From: Yoonia sp034652275 | Lineage (GTDB): Bacteria; Pseudomonadota; Alphaproteobacteria; Rhodobacterales; Rhodobacteraceae | DNA length: 64,000 nucleotides | Assembly (NCBI RefSeq): GCF_034652275.1 | Contig: NZ_JAXIWG010000002.1 | Location: 1-64,000, forward strand | Direction of reading: 5' to 3' | Part shown: positions 25,113 to 33,049 of the stretch, in pieces | Layout: each line of letters starts with the position of its first letter | Numbering within the stretch: position 1 is the stretch's first letter | The notes under the pieces: generated by a model | Databases searched by the model: none | Seen by the model: only the letters and a program-made list of their open reading frames with translations | What the model was told of the DNA's origin: nothing | Position numbers and translations under genes: made by a program

Positions 25113-27869
25113 ATGGCAAGCTCTGCTTTCTTCATCCTTGACGGAAGTTCTTTTGCCGAAGGAAGTGCTCCCGACGGCCTCGGGGCGTCGATTTCCGCGG
25201 CGGGGACGCTGCTCAATCCGATCAACCGGTCGTTCATCGTCGGCACGAACAGCGCCAATGAAGTCGGCGCGATCATCTTTACAGGTGTCGATTCAGGCGC
25301 AGTCGACTTTCCGGCTGACGGCACGTCGCTTGCGCAACTGACTGTCTTCATGGACGCGGGCACTGGTAGCGGCGGTGTCGTTCTGGGCGGATTCGACTTT
25401 AACGGCGACGGGTTCGAGGACTTTGCGATCTCTGCGCCCTTGGCAAACGACGGCGACGGCGCGGTCTATATCATCTATGGCAGCGCGACACCGTTGAGCG
25501 GGACACTTTCAGTCGCGGACCTCGACGGCACCAACGGGATCATCATCACCGGAATTGACGGAACCGGAGGGTTCGGGACTTCGCTGGCGGCAGTGCAGAA
25601 TGCGGACGGCGCGGTGCTGTATATCGGCAATGCGGACGCGAATTTTGGCAATGGGGCGGTGGCGGTCGTCAATCTGGCAGGCATCACGGATAGCTTTGTG
25701 CTTGATGCTTATGACCTCGACGGCGGCGAGCTATTTGGTGGCTTCGGCTCCTCCATCGCGACAGGGTTTGACCTCGACGATGACGGACTGGCCGATCTCG
25801 CTATCGGGTCATCGTCTCTATTCGCGGGCCAGGTCACCGTAACTCTGTCCGGTGGCGGCACGATCACGCTGAGCGGGGGCGAGTTCGGGGGCGGTGTCGG
25901 CACGTCAATCTCGGCGGGCGACCTGAACGGCGACGGGATCGACGACCTGATTATTGCCGCGCCCGATGCCAGAGAGGTCTATGTCCTGTTCGGCAAGGAT
26001 ACCCCGTTTGCCACGAACTACGATCTGAGCGCACTCGCGCCTGCAGATGGTGTCACTTTCACGGTCCCAAGCAGCGGGTCAGGCCCCTTCTTTGCCACCA
26101 GTGTCGGCGATGTCAGCGGCGACGGGATCGACGATCTGCTAATCGGGTGGGGTTCGGATACTGTCGGCACGGCCTACCTCGTATTTGGCAATGAGAGCAA
26201 CGCGGCTCTGGCGAATGTCGATGTTGCCACGCTCAACGGCACCAACGGCTTCATTTTCGGCAATATTGATCTGGGCGACTTTGGCGCCTTCACCGGAGGC
26301 ACCATCGGTGACGCCAACAATGACGGGATCAACGATATCGCGTTCGGGATGCCGGATGCCAACGAAGGCAGCGGGCAGGCGTTTGGCGTGCTGGGCGGGC
26401 TTCTGAACCTGCAGGCGCTGGCGGACGACGGTTTTATCGACGTTGGCAATTTTCTGGATGGCACGCCGCCTGAAATCGAATTTGTGCCGACCGATACCAG
26501 TGTTACTATCGACGGGATCCGGACAGGGGCGATTGACCTGAGGGTCGACCCTACCGGCCCGGATTTCACTGCGACAGGCACGGTTTCGGTCGTGGACACA
26601 TCGACGGCAGGTCCGGACAGGTTTGTGGGAATATTCACAGGCACCTATGGATCGATCGAGATATTCGACGTGATCGACGATGATCTTGATAACTGGGTCT
26701 ACACCATCTCTGGGGCGGGCTTGACCAGTCTGATCCCCTTTGGCGCGGGCGAGACGGTCGTTGACCGGATCATTCTGACGGCAAGCAACGGTCGCCAGAC
26801 CGCCATCGACATCACCATTATTGGTCGTGACGATCCGGTGGACTATACGATCAACCCTGCACCCGTCATTGACGGCCTGCCCGAAGGCTTTGTCGCCACC
26901 GAGGATTTCGCGCGGATCACGGGCAGTTTTGAGGCGGTTGATCCTGACCGCAATCAGGACGTGGACTTCGCAGGACAGACCATCATCGGCAACCTCGGCG
27001 GGACGTTCATCGTCGACGCGGATGGCGAGCGATTTGTCTACATTCCCAACCCCGCGCTCGCCCGGCTGGGCAGTGGCGCGCGAACGGAGACGTTTACGCC
27101 CGAAGGCACCGATGATCCTTTTGAAGTGACAATTCAGGGCCGCCCCAACGGGTCCGAATACCAGCTTGCAGGGGAAGCCGGACAGGGCGTCATCGTCGAA
27201 TTCGGGCGCGGAAACCAGATCGTGAACGGCACGGATTTCGGCGACCGGATCGATACGGGCAGCGGCAATGACACCGTGCGGGGTGGCCTAGGCAATGACA
27301 TCATCATCGACCCGTTCGGCAACGACACGCTGATCGGCGGCGGTGGACGCGACGACATTACGGCGCTGAGCGGAACCAACACCATCGACGCCTCGGCCAG
27401 CGGTCCGACCGAGGGCAGCTATCTCAAGGGCGGGGTCGGGCGCGATACGCTGATCGGCGGGGCGGGCAATGATTTCCTTGACGGCGATTTCGCATCGCGT
27501 TTGATCGGCGGGTCCGACATTCTGGACGGCGGCGCGGGCGACGATTACCTGCGCGGCGGGCTGGGGGCGGATACGTTCATCTTCCGGCCCGGTTACGGCA
27601 ATGATGTGATTGCGGATTTCAGGGTCGGTGTGGTCGATGGCGAGTTTGCTGTGATCCAATCATCTCTGGGACGTGATTTCACGGTCGGTCTGGACAGGGT
27701 GGCCTTGCTCGGCTTCGCTGATCTGGATGCAACGAATGTGATGGGAAGAGTGTCCGAGATCAACGATCATGCCGTGCTGATCGTCGGCGACGACACCCTG
27801 ACCTTCCATGGCGTGAGGGCAGCCGATCTGACAGCCGACAGCTTTGTTTTCAATTTCGATTTTGCCTGA
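25113..27869 (+). CDS. FG-GAP (integrin-like) repeat protein with C-terminal RTX repeats, type I secretion substrate
   Basis: 918 residues, no N-terminal signal peptide. Five FG-GAP/Ca-loop motifs are visible (DFNGDGFEDF 95-104, DLDDDGLADL 220-229, DLNGDGIDDL 270-279, DVSGDGIDDL 333-342, DANNDGINDI 400-409), as in integrin-alpha-type beta-propellers. A VCBS-like region follows at roughly 470-570. RTX nonapeptides (GGLGND, GGAGNDFLDGD, GGAGDDYLRGG) lie at about 720-850, and the tail ends in the hydrophobic FNFDFA. This layout is typical of calcium-binding proteins exported by a type I system, using an uncleaved C-terminal signal. No type I transporter genes are in the window. The ATG at 25113 follows AAGGGA. 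The gene is 21 bases upstream of the lipoprotein gene, so probably one operon. The likely role is adhesion or matrix at the cell surface (inference). Confidence 0.88.
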   Translation: MASSAFFILDGSSFAEGSAPDGLGASISAAGTLLNPINRSFIVGTNSANEVGAIIFTGVDSGAVDFPADGTSLAQLTVFMDAGTGSGGVVLGGFDFNGDGFEDFAISAPLANDGDGAVYIIYGSATPLSGTLSVADLDGTNGIIITGIDGTGGFGTSLAAVQNADGAVLYIGNADANFGNGAVAVVNLAGITDSFVLDAYDLDGGELFGGFGSSIATGFDLDDDGLADLAIGSSSLFAGQVTVTLSGGGTITLSGGEFGGGVGTSISAGDLNGDGIDDLIIAAPDAREVYVLFGKDTPFATNYDLSALAPADGVTFTVPSSGSGPFFATSVGDVSGDGIDDLLIGWGSDTVGTAYLVFGNESNAALANVDVATLNGTNGFIFGNIDLGDFGAFTGGTIGDANNDGINDIAFGMPDANEGSGQAFGVLGGLLNLQALADDGFIDVGNFLDGTPPEIEFVPTDTSVTIDGIRTGAIDLRVDPTGPDFTATGTVSVVDTSTAGPDRFVGIFTGTYGSIEIFDVIDDDLDNWVYTISGAGLTSLIPFGAGETVVDRIILTASNGRQTAIDITIIGRDDPVDYTINPAPVIDGLPEGFVATEDFARITGSFEAVDPDRNQDVDFAGQTIIGNLGGTFIVDADGERFVYIPNPALARLGSGARTETFTPEGTDDPFEVTIQGRPNGSEYQLAGEAGQGVIVEFGRGNQIVNGTDFGDRIDTGSGNDTVRGGLGNDIIIDPFGNDTLIGGGGRDDITALSGTNTIDASASGPTEGSYLKGGVGRDTLIGGAGNDFLDGDFASRLIGGSDILDGGAGDDYLRGGLGADTFIFRPGYGNDVIADFRVGVVDGEFAVIQSSLGRDFTVGLDRVALLGFADLDATNVMGRVSEINDHAVLIVGDDTLTFHGVRAADLTADSFVFNFDFA

Positions 27870-27890
27870 TACCGGATCGAGGGTTCGACC

Positions 27891-28784
27891 ATGACATTTC
27901 CAGCCAAGTTCTTCGGTGCCTGCGCCGCTGCGGCCCTTCTTGCGGCCTGCGGTGGTGGTGGCGGAGGCGGCCCACAGACCGAATTCACGTCTCAGCAGCT
28001 TGACAGCAGAGTTCCAGGGGAAAGTGATATTGCAGCCGTCGGACTGCTAGTCGACACGGATGGGAACCCGACCGACACGAGCGTTGCCTTTGGCAAGTTG
28101 GACCGTGTGGCGCGGACACTCACCATCGGCAATGTGGTTGTGACCGGCAATCCAAATAACACGGTATGGGACGGCGACGATTATCGGGTAGAGCGTATTC
28201 CGGGTTTTCCAAACCGCGCTTTCCTGATTCCAGTCACAATTGCTGACAAGATAACGGCGACGAATCCTGATGGTGGTTACGAGACGCAATACATCATCGG
28301 CGTCGTGTCTCGGACTCAGGATTTGCCGACAGGCGGAACGGTCATCTTTGATGGCACGGCACGGATTGGCGGCATACTTGCCGAACCTAGCAGAATAATC
28401 GATGCCAACGGCGTGATGACGCTGACCGCAAGGTTTGCCGGTGATCGCGGCGTTGATGTGAACCTGACAGGTCTTTCAACTGGTATATTCAACCGGCTTG
28501 AGATTTCGAACCTCGAAATCGTCAACAGCAACGGCAGCGCGACATTTCAGGATTCCTCGGCCACAACGATCCGGTATCTGAACGGCAATACTGTAGTTTC
28601 CTCGCCTATCGCTGGCACTGTCGAGCAATTCGTTGATGGTGCGTTTTACGGCGGTTTGCCCAATGTCATCGGCCCGATCGAGGTTGGCGGCGTGTTTACA
28701 ATCGTCGGCACCGACCAGAATGGCAACACTGTCGGGAACATCTACGGTATCTTCGAAGGTCTGCGTCGTCAGACAACGCCATGA
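27891..28784 (+). CDS. Outer-membrane-type lipoprotein, transferrin-binding-protein-like C-terminus
   Basis: 297 residues with a lipoprotein signal peptide: the lipobox is LLAAC, with the acylated Cys at residue 20, followed by a flexible Gly run. The mature protein is strand-rich. Its ending, DGAFYGGLPNVIG then GGVFTIVGTD and a final GIFEG, matches the pattern seen in small TbpB/slam-type beta-barrel lipoproteins (FYG ... GGVF ... G.F.G). That assignment rests on motif resemblance only. It follows the RTX gene by 21 bases and probably shares its message. It may be a surface-exposed lipoprotein that partners the RTX protein or captures a ligand (inference). Confidence 0.7.
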   Translation: MTFPAKFFGACAAAALLAACGGGGGGGPQTEFTSQQLDSRVPGESDIAAVGLLVDTDGNPTDTSVAFGKLDRVARTLTIGNVVVTGNPNNTVWDGDDYRVERIPGFPNRAFLIPVTIADKITATNPDGGYETQYIIGVVSRTQDLPTGGTVIFDGTARIGGILAEPSRIIDANGVMTLTARFAGDRGVDVNLTGLSTGIFNRLEISNLEIVNSNGSATFQDSSATTIRYLNGNTVVSSPIAGTVEQFVDGAFYGGLPNVIGPIEVGGVFTIVGTDQNGNTVGNIYGIFEGLRRQTTP

Positions 28785-28814
28785 TACCGCCCGATTCATC
28801 CTTCACCTTCCACC

Positions 28815-28830
28815 GCTGACACCTGTCAGC
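28815..28830 (+). other. Hairpin between lipoprotein and sapC-family genes
   Basis: GCTGACA and TGTCAGC form a perfect 7-bp stem with a 2-base loop. No clear U-tract follows, so it is more likely an RNA processing or attenuation hairpin than a full terminator. It may separate expression levels of the two genes. Confidence 0.45.
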
Positions 28831-28861
28831 TTGAATGCTCCAAGAAAGAGGACCTCGCCTA

Positions 28862-29608
28862 ATGGCCAAACAACTCATGATCTATGAACGCGCCGTGCCG
28901 GTTTCCGTCGAAGCCCACAAGGGCTGGTCGGTCAAGACCGACAACACCTTCGGCTTTGCCCGCGGCGTCAACTCTGTTCCTGTGCTGGCCGCCGAATTCG
29001 CCCCTGCGGCGATGGAATACACGATCATTTTCGCAGGCGACGGCGATGTGGTGTTCCCTTCGGTGATCCTGGGCATGAAGGAAGGCCAGAACGCCCATAT
29101 CAAGGACGACGGCACATGGGACGGCCGCTATGTGCCGGCCTTCTTCCGCCGCTATCCGTTCGTCTTTGCCGCGTCCGAGGACAAGGCAACGTTCACTTTG
29201 TGCATCGACGAGGAATACGAAGGGCTGAACAAGAAGGACAAGGGCGAGCGTCTGTTCGACGCGGACGGCAACCGCACGCAATATCTGGAAAACGTGCTGG
29301 CCTTTTCGACCGAATATCAGGCGCAGTTCACCCGCACACAGGCCTTTGCCAAGCGGTTGAGCGACCTTGACCTTTTGGAGCCAGCGCAGGCGCAGTTCAG
29401 CCTTGCGGGCGGCGAGCGGATGCAACTGTCCGGCTTCAAGACCATCAACCGCGACAAGCTGCGCAACCTGCCTGCCGAAACGCTGGCCGAGATGGCGAAA
29501 ACCGACGAGCTGGAATTGTGCTATCTGCATCTGCAGTCGCTCAACAACCTGACGCCGATGACGCAGCGGATCGCCGCGCGCACCGCGACCACCAGCGACG
29601 CGGCTTAA
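28862..29608 (+). CDS. SapC-family protein
   Basis: 248 residues matching the SapC family, named after a Campylobacter fetus gene of the surface-layer secretion locus; its biochemical role is not established. Visible hallmarks are the N-terminal NTFGFARGVNSVPVLAAEF, the FPSVILGMKEGQN segment, a RYVPAFFRRYPFVFA core and the C-terminal INRDKLRNLPAETLAEM. There is no signal peptide, so it is cytosolic or peripheral. ATG 28862 is chosen over an in-frame upstream ATG at 28835 because AAAGAGGA sits about 9 bases before it and conservation begins there. It follows an RTX/lipoprotein pair. SapC-family genes next to exported repeat proteins suggest a link to surface-protein export (inference). Confidence 0.88.
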   Translation: MAKQLMIYERAVPVSVEAHKGWSVKTDNTFGFARGVNSVPVLAAEFAPAAMEYTIIFAGDGDVVFPSVILGMKEGQNAHIKDDGTWDGRYVPAFFRRYPFVFAASEDKATFTLCIDEEYEGLNKKDKGERLFDADGNRTQYLENVLAFSTEYQAQFTRTQAFAKRLSDLDLLEPAQAQFSLAGGERMQLSGFKTINRDKLRNLPAETLAEMAKTDELELCYLHLQSLNNLTPMTQRIAARTATTSDAA

Positions 29609-29624
29609 GCCGTTCTTCACAAAG

Positions 29625-29654
29625 AAAAAGCCCGCGCACTGCGCGGGCTTTTTT
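29625..29654. terminator. Strong intrinsic terminator, bidirectional
   Basis: AAAAAGCCCGCGC (29625-29637) pairs with GCGCGGGCTTTTT across a 3-base loop, flanked by A-run and T-run. It ends the RTX-lipoprotein-sapC transcription unit on the plus strand and can also stop the convergent outer-membrane-protein gene on the minus strand. Confidence 0.9.
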
Positions 29655-29675
29655 GTTGCGGTACTGGCCTGTTGG

Positions 29676-30419
29676 TCAGAACTTGTAGGACAGACCAAAG
29701 CGGACCGAAGACACGCTTGGGGTATAGCCTATGGTGCATTGATCGGTATCACCGGTGGCGCAGAACGGCAGGTCAGCCGAATTGCGCACGGGGGCCTGCA
29801 CGCTCTCGAATGCGTAATGCTGGAATTCGACGCGCCCGATCCAGTTTTCGCGGAACGCCCATTCAGCCCCGACACCCATTGTCAGACCCAAAAGATCCTC
29901 TGTCGAGCGCGCGCAATTGCTGTCGTCGCAGGCCGTTACCGCTGTACTGGTGTTGATCGAATAGGTTTCCATGCTGGTCGTGGCACTGGCGACACCGACC
30001 GACATGAAACCAAGCGCGTTGCCCTGCACGTAAGCCGCGCGTCCCTTGAGCGCAAGGATCCCCTCCAGCGCGAGATCATATTGCGTCCCGGTCGTTGCGG
30101 CCGAGTTGGAGGAGAAGAATTCGTCGATCCGCAATTCGGATGTATAGTCGATTTCGGCCCCGACGATCAGGTTGCCTTGCAGCGCATAGTTGTACCCCCC
30201 CGTCACACCGCCGTGCCCTGCCAGTATCGACAGGTTGGGCGACTGGCTCAGAAAGGAATTGTTCAGGTCGGTGACGACCACATCGTAGATGCTGGCCTCA
30301 GCATGCAGACCTGCATAAAACCCTTCCCAGTCCTGCTGAAAATCCTGCGCCGCGACCGCGCCGGCCAATGAGGTTGTCGCAGCCAATAGTGCTGCCGTCA
30401 TCATCTTGAAATCTGCCAT
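29676..30419 (-). CDS. Outer-membrane beta-barrel protein (OmpA-like/Omp25-type porin family)
   Basis: 247 residues from ATG 30419, chosen because GGGGAG lies 9 bases upstream and a signal peptide starts there (MADFKMMTAALLAATTSLAGAVAA). Longer in-frame starts lack both. The mature part opens with WEGFYAGLHAEASIYD, the first strand of small 8-stranded barrels, contains GGVTGGYNYALQGNLIVGAEIDY, and ends VRFGLSYKF with the terminal Phe needed for BAM insertion. Two Cys pairs (CDDSNC and the CATGDTDQC region) may form disulfides in loops. It converges on the sapC operon across a shared terminator. Confidence 0.85.
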   Translation of the reverse strand: MADFKMMTAALLAATTSLAGAVAAQDFQQDWEGFYAGLHAEASIYDVVVTDLNNSFLSQSPNLSILAGHGGVTGGYNYALQGNLIVGAEIDYTSELRIDEFFSSNSAATTGTQYDLALEGILALKGRAAYVQGNALGFMSVGVASATTSMETYSINTSTAVTACDDSNCARSTEDLLGLTMGVGAEWAFRENWIGRVEFQHYAFESVQAPVRNSADLPFCATGDTDQCTIGYTPSVSSVRFGLSYKF

Positions 30420-30580
30420 TGAAAGGCTCCCCTGAAGAAACATGCCCGACGGTAACACGCCTGATTCGCGGCACAAAGCGTTTACGCGACCCTGCGTCAC
30501 CTGAAGCGTGACTATATAGCAAATTTGCCGCGCACCGCAGCGCAAAAACAGAATGCGGGGCGCGCATTGCGACGGCCACA

Positions 30581-30850
30581 TCAGACCCCGAACCGGCGCA
30601 GCGACGCAACCATCGCGATCACAAGCAAAGGCAGCCAGAATGCCCAGAGCCCGATCATCCAGTCCAGTCCATCAAGGCCCAAAACAACGCCCGCACCGGA
30701 CGCTACTGCGACAGAAATCAGTATCAGCCAGCATGGGCCAAGATCGCAGCGACGGCAGAAACGGACTGTCAGGCGACAAAATCCTGCCGTCCATAGCCTT
30801 GCAGGTACAGCAGCGCAGTCAAATCGCCGTGGTTGATCCGGATATCGCAT
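30581..30850 (-). CDS. Possible small two-TM membrane protein overlapping the 3' end of serB
   Basis: The frame ends at 30581 and encodes two hydrophobic segments (WLILISVAVASGAGVVLGL and GLWAFWLPLLVIAMVASL) followed by the basic tail RRFGV, the look of a small inner-membrane protein. The only ATG (30850) lies inside serB in another frame, and no good start or ribosome binding site is seen after the serB stop at 30769. It may start at a rare codon, be coupled to serB, or be non-coding. The 160 bases between it and 30420 contain only the promoter side of the outer-membrane-protein gene. Confidence 0.3.
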   Translation of the reverse strand: MRYPDQPRRFDCAAVPARLWTAGFCRLTVRFCRRCDLGPCWLILISVAVASGAGVVLGLDGLDWMIGLWAFWLPLLVIAMVASLRRFGV

Positions 30851-31644
30851 TGCGCCTGCACCGCAGGTTTCGCATGCAGCGCCACGCCCGCCCCCGCGCG
30901 CGACAACATGCCCAGATCATTGGCCCCGTCTCCCACCGCCAGCACATCAGCCTCGGTGATCCCCAGCCGCGCAGAGATTTCTTCCAGCGCCGCGACCTTG
31001 GCGGCCTTGCCCAGAATAGGGCGCGCGACGTCGCCCGTCAGCTTGCCATCCGCGACCAGCAACGTGTTGGCGCGGTTCTCGTCGAACCCCAGGGTGGCCG
31101 CGACCTGCGCAGTAAAGGCCGTGAACCCGCCCGACACCAGCGCCGCATAAGCGCCCTGCGCCTTCATGGTCGCCACCAGCACCGCACCGCCCGGCATATA
31201 GGTGATCCGGCTGGCCAGCACCTGCGCGATCACCGCCTCCGGCAGATCGCGCAGCAGGCCGACGCGTTCCAGCAGGGCGGCTTCGAAATCCAGCTCGCCG
31301 TTCATCGCGCGCGCGGTGATGCCTGCCACATGCGCGCCCACGCCGGCCTCGTCAGCCAGTTCGTCGATGCATTCCTGCTGGATCATCGTGCTGTCCATAT
31401 CGGCCAGCAGCATCTTTTTGCGGCGGTTTTGGGCTGGCTGGATCACCATGTCGACGCTCTGCGCCTGCAGGTCGGCCCAGATGTCCCAGCGGTTGCCAGG
31501 CATGACGGGCACGGCGAATTCGGCAGCCTCGTCAGGGGCCAGCCAGACCGCGTCACCCCCGCCCAGCGCATTGCGCAGGTTGTCGACAAGGGCCGCATCC
31601 AGCCCGCGCCGGACGGGGTTCGTCACCAAGGTTACCATGAACAT
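30769..31644 (-). CDS. serB: Phosphoserine phosphatase
   Basis: About 291 residues. The HAD phosphatase catalytic motif DMDSTMI occurs in LLADMDSTMIQQECIDELA, a SerB signature; motif II is LVSGGFTAF and motif III/IV includes AVGDGANDLGML. The N-terminal ~75 residues are the small ACT-like half seen in SerB. It hydrolyses O-phosphoserine to serine, the last step of the phosphorylated pathway, in the cytosol. Several clustered ATGs exist (31653, 31650, 31644, 31638); 31644 has AGAGG at the best spacing (9 bases). It is divergent from serC, the preceding step. Confidence 0.95.
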   Translation of the reverse strand: MFMVTLVTNPVRRGLDAALVDNLRNALGGGDAVWLAPDEAAEFAVPVMPGNRWDIWADLQAQSVDMVIQPAQNRRKKMLLADMDSTMIQQECIDELADEAGVGAHVAGITARAMNGELDFEAALLERVGLLRDLPEAVIAQVLASRITYMPGGAVLVATMKAQGAYAALVSGGFTAFTAQVAATLGFDENRANTLLVADGKLTGDVARPILGKAAKVAALEEISARLGITEADVLAVGDGANDLGMLSRAGAGVALHAKPAVQAQCDIRINHGDLTALLYLQGYGRQDFVA

Positions 31645-31745
31645 TTGCATCATCCTCTAGGGCGCGGTTTCCGATCGGCGGCAGCGATGTCGCAAAATGC
31701 GCGCCAAGCGGCGGTCTAGCCGCATTTTCCGGATTGTGAAAGTGT

Positions 31746-31810
31746 GCGCCGCCCTCTATCTGCGGCGGTGGGACACCCTTCCCCAACGAAGGGCGATTAT
31801 CTGAGAGGAT
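31746..31810 (+). ncRNA. Candidate structured serC leader RNA
   Basis: Two hairpins precede serC: CGCCGC/GCGGCG (31747-31752 with 31762-31767, 9-base loop) and CCCTTC/GAAGGG just after it. The loop of the first contains CCTCT (31753-31757), perfectly complementary to AGAGG (31804-31808), which is the serC Shine-Dalgarno. A pseudoknot could therefore hide the ribosome binding site. A 'serC motif' RNA has been described upstream of serC in alphaproteobacteria; whether this is a member needs a covariance-model match. Confidence 0.6.
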
Positions 31811-31817
31811 ACCAGAA

Positions 31818-32960
31818 ATGGTTACGACCAAACCGGCATCGCGGCCGGTCAATCCGCGGTTTTCTTCCGGCCCCTGTGCCAAACCCCCCGTCTGGAAACT
31901 GGATGCCTTGCGCGACGCCCCCTTGGGCCGGTCGCACCGTGCCAGCATCGGCAAGGCCAAACTGGCCGAGGCCATCGACCTCACGCGTGACATCCTTGGC
32001 GTGCCTGCCGATTACCGCATCGGGATCGTGCCTGCCTCCGACACCGGCGCCTATGAGATGGCGATGTGGTCACTGCTGGGCGAACGCCATGTGGAAATGG
32101 TCGCTTGGGAAAGCTTTGGCGCGGGCTGGGTCACCGATGTGATCAAGCAGCTGAAAATCCCCGCCACCGTGCATGAAGCGCCCTATGGCGAAATCGTCGA
32201 TATGGCGGCGCTGAATTACGACCATGACGTGTGCTTTACATGGAACGGCACCACATCGGGTGTGCGGATGCCGCATGGCGACATGATCCCCGGTGACCGT
32301 GCGGGCCTGACGCTCTGTGACGCGACATCCGCCGCATTCGCGCAGGACCTGCCGTGGGACAAGCTCGATGTCACCACCTTCAGCTGGCAAAAGGTGATGG
32401 GCGGTGAAGGCGCGCATGGCATGCTGATCCTCAGCCCGCGCGCGGTCGAACGGCTGGAAAGCTACACCCCCGCCTGGCCGCTGCCCAAGATTTTCCGCCT
32501 CACCTCGAAGGGCAAGCTGATCGAAGGGATTTTCAAAGGCGAGACGATCAACACCCCCTCCATGCTCGCGGTCGAGGATTACCTTGTCGCGCTGAAATGG
32601 GGCCGGTCCATTGGCGGGCTTGATGCGCTGATCCACCGCGCCAATGCCAATGCCCGCGCGATCTGGAATTTCTGCGCCGCACACGACTGGATCGACAATC
32701 TGGCCGTCGATCCAGCGACACGGTCGAACACATCGGTCTGCCTGAAGTTCACCGATCCGCGCATCACCGACGGCGAAGCCTTTGCCAAGGCCGTGGCCAA
32801 GCGGCTGGAGGCGGAAAACATCGCGCTGGATATCGGGGCTTATCGCGATGCGCCTGCCGGTCTGCGGATCTGGTGCGGGGCGACGGTGGAAACCTCCGAT
32901 ATCGAGGCGATGCTGCCTTGGCTGGAATGGGCATATCAGACCGAGATTTCACACCAATGA
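31818..32960 (+). CDS. serC: Phosphoserine aminotransferase, alphaproteobacterial type
   Basis: 380 residues. It begins KPASRPVNPRFSSGPCAKPP, the characteristic opening of alphaproteobacterial SerC. It converts 3-phosphohydroxypyruvate and glutamate to phosphoserine using PLP, and the conserved segment FSWQKVMGGEGAHGML holds the PLP lysine (K in SWQK). The ATG at 31818 follows GAGAGGA. It is followed by serA 89 bases downstream, so serC-serA form a biosynthetic unit divergent from serB. A structured leader upstream may regulate it. Confidence 0.96.
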   Translation: MVTTKPASRPVNPRFSSGPCAKPPVWKLDALRDAPLGRSHRASIGKAKLAEAIDLTRDILGVPADYRIGIVPASDTGAYEMAMWSLLGERHVEMVAWESFGAGWVTDVIKQLKIPATVHEAPYGEIVDMAALNYDHDVCFTWNGTTSGVRMPHGDMIPGDRAGLTLCDATSAAFAQDLPWDKLDVTTFSWQKVMGGEGAHGMLILSPRAVERLESYTPAWPLPKIFRLTSKGKLIEGIFKGETINTPSMLAVEDYLVALKWGRSIGGLDALIHRANANARAIWNFCAAHDWIDNLAVDPATRSNTSVCLKFTDPRITDGEAFAKAVAKRLEAENIALDIGAYRDAPAGLRIWCGATVETSDIEAMLPWLEWAYQTEISHQ

Positions 32961-32964
32961 ACCC

Positions 32965-33016
32965 GTCCCGGACTTGATCCGGGACCTCCTCCAGAGGCCC
33001 CGGATCAGGTCCGGGG
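32965..33016. repeat. Paired palindromic repeat between serC and serA
   Basis: Two hairpins lie back to back: GTCCCGGA/TCCGGGAC (32965-32985, 5-base loop) and CCCCGGA/TCCGGGG (32998-33016, 5-base loop). The second is nearly the reverse complement of the first, so the whole can fold as one long stem. This resembles the dispersed extragenic palindromes (CCCGGACTTGATCCGGG type) common in alphaproteobacterial genomes. It lies in the serC-serA transcript and may protect or process it. Confidence 0.75.
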
Positions 33017-33049
33017 CGCGGATACCCCCATTTTCAAGGAGCGCCCATC

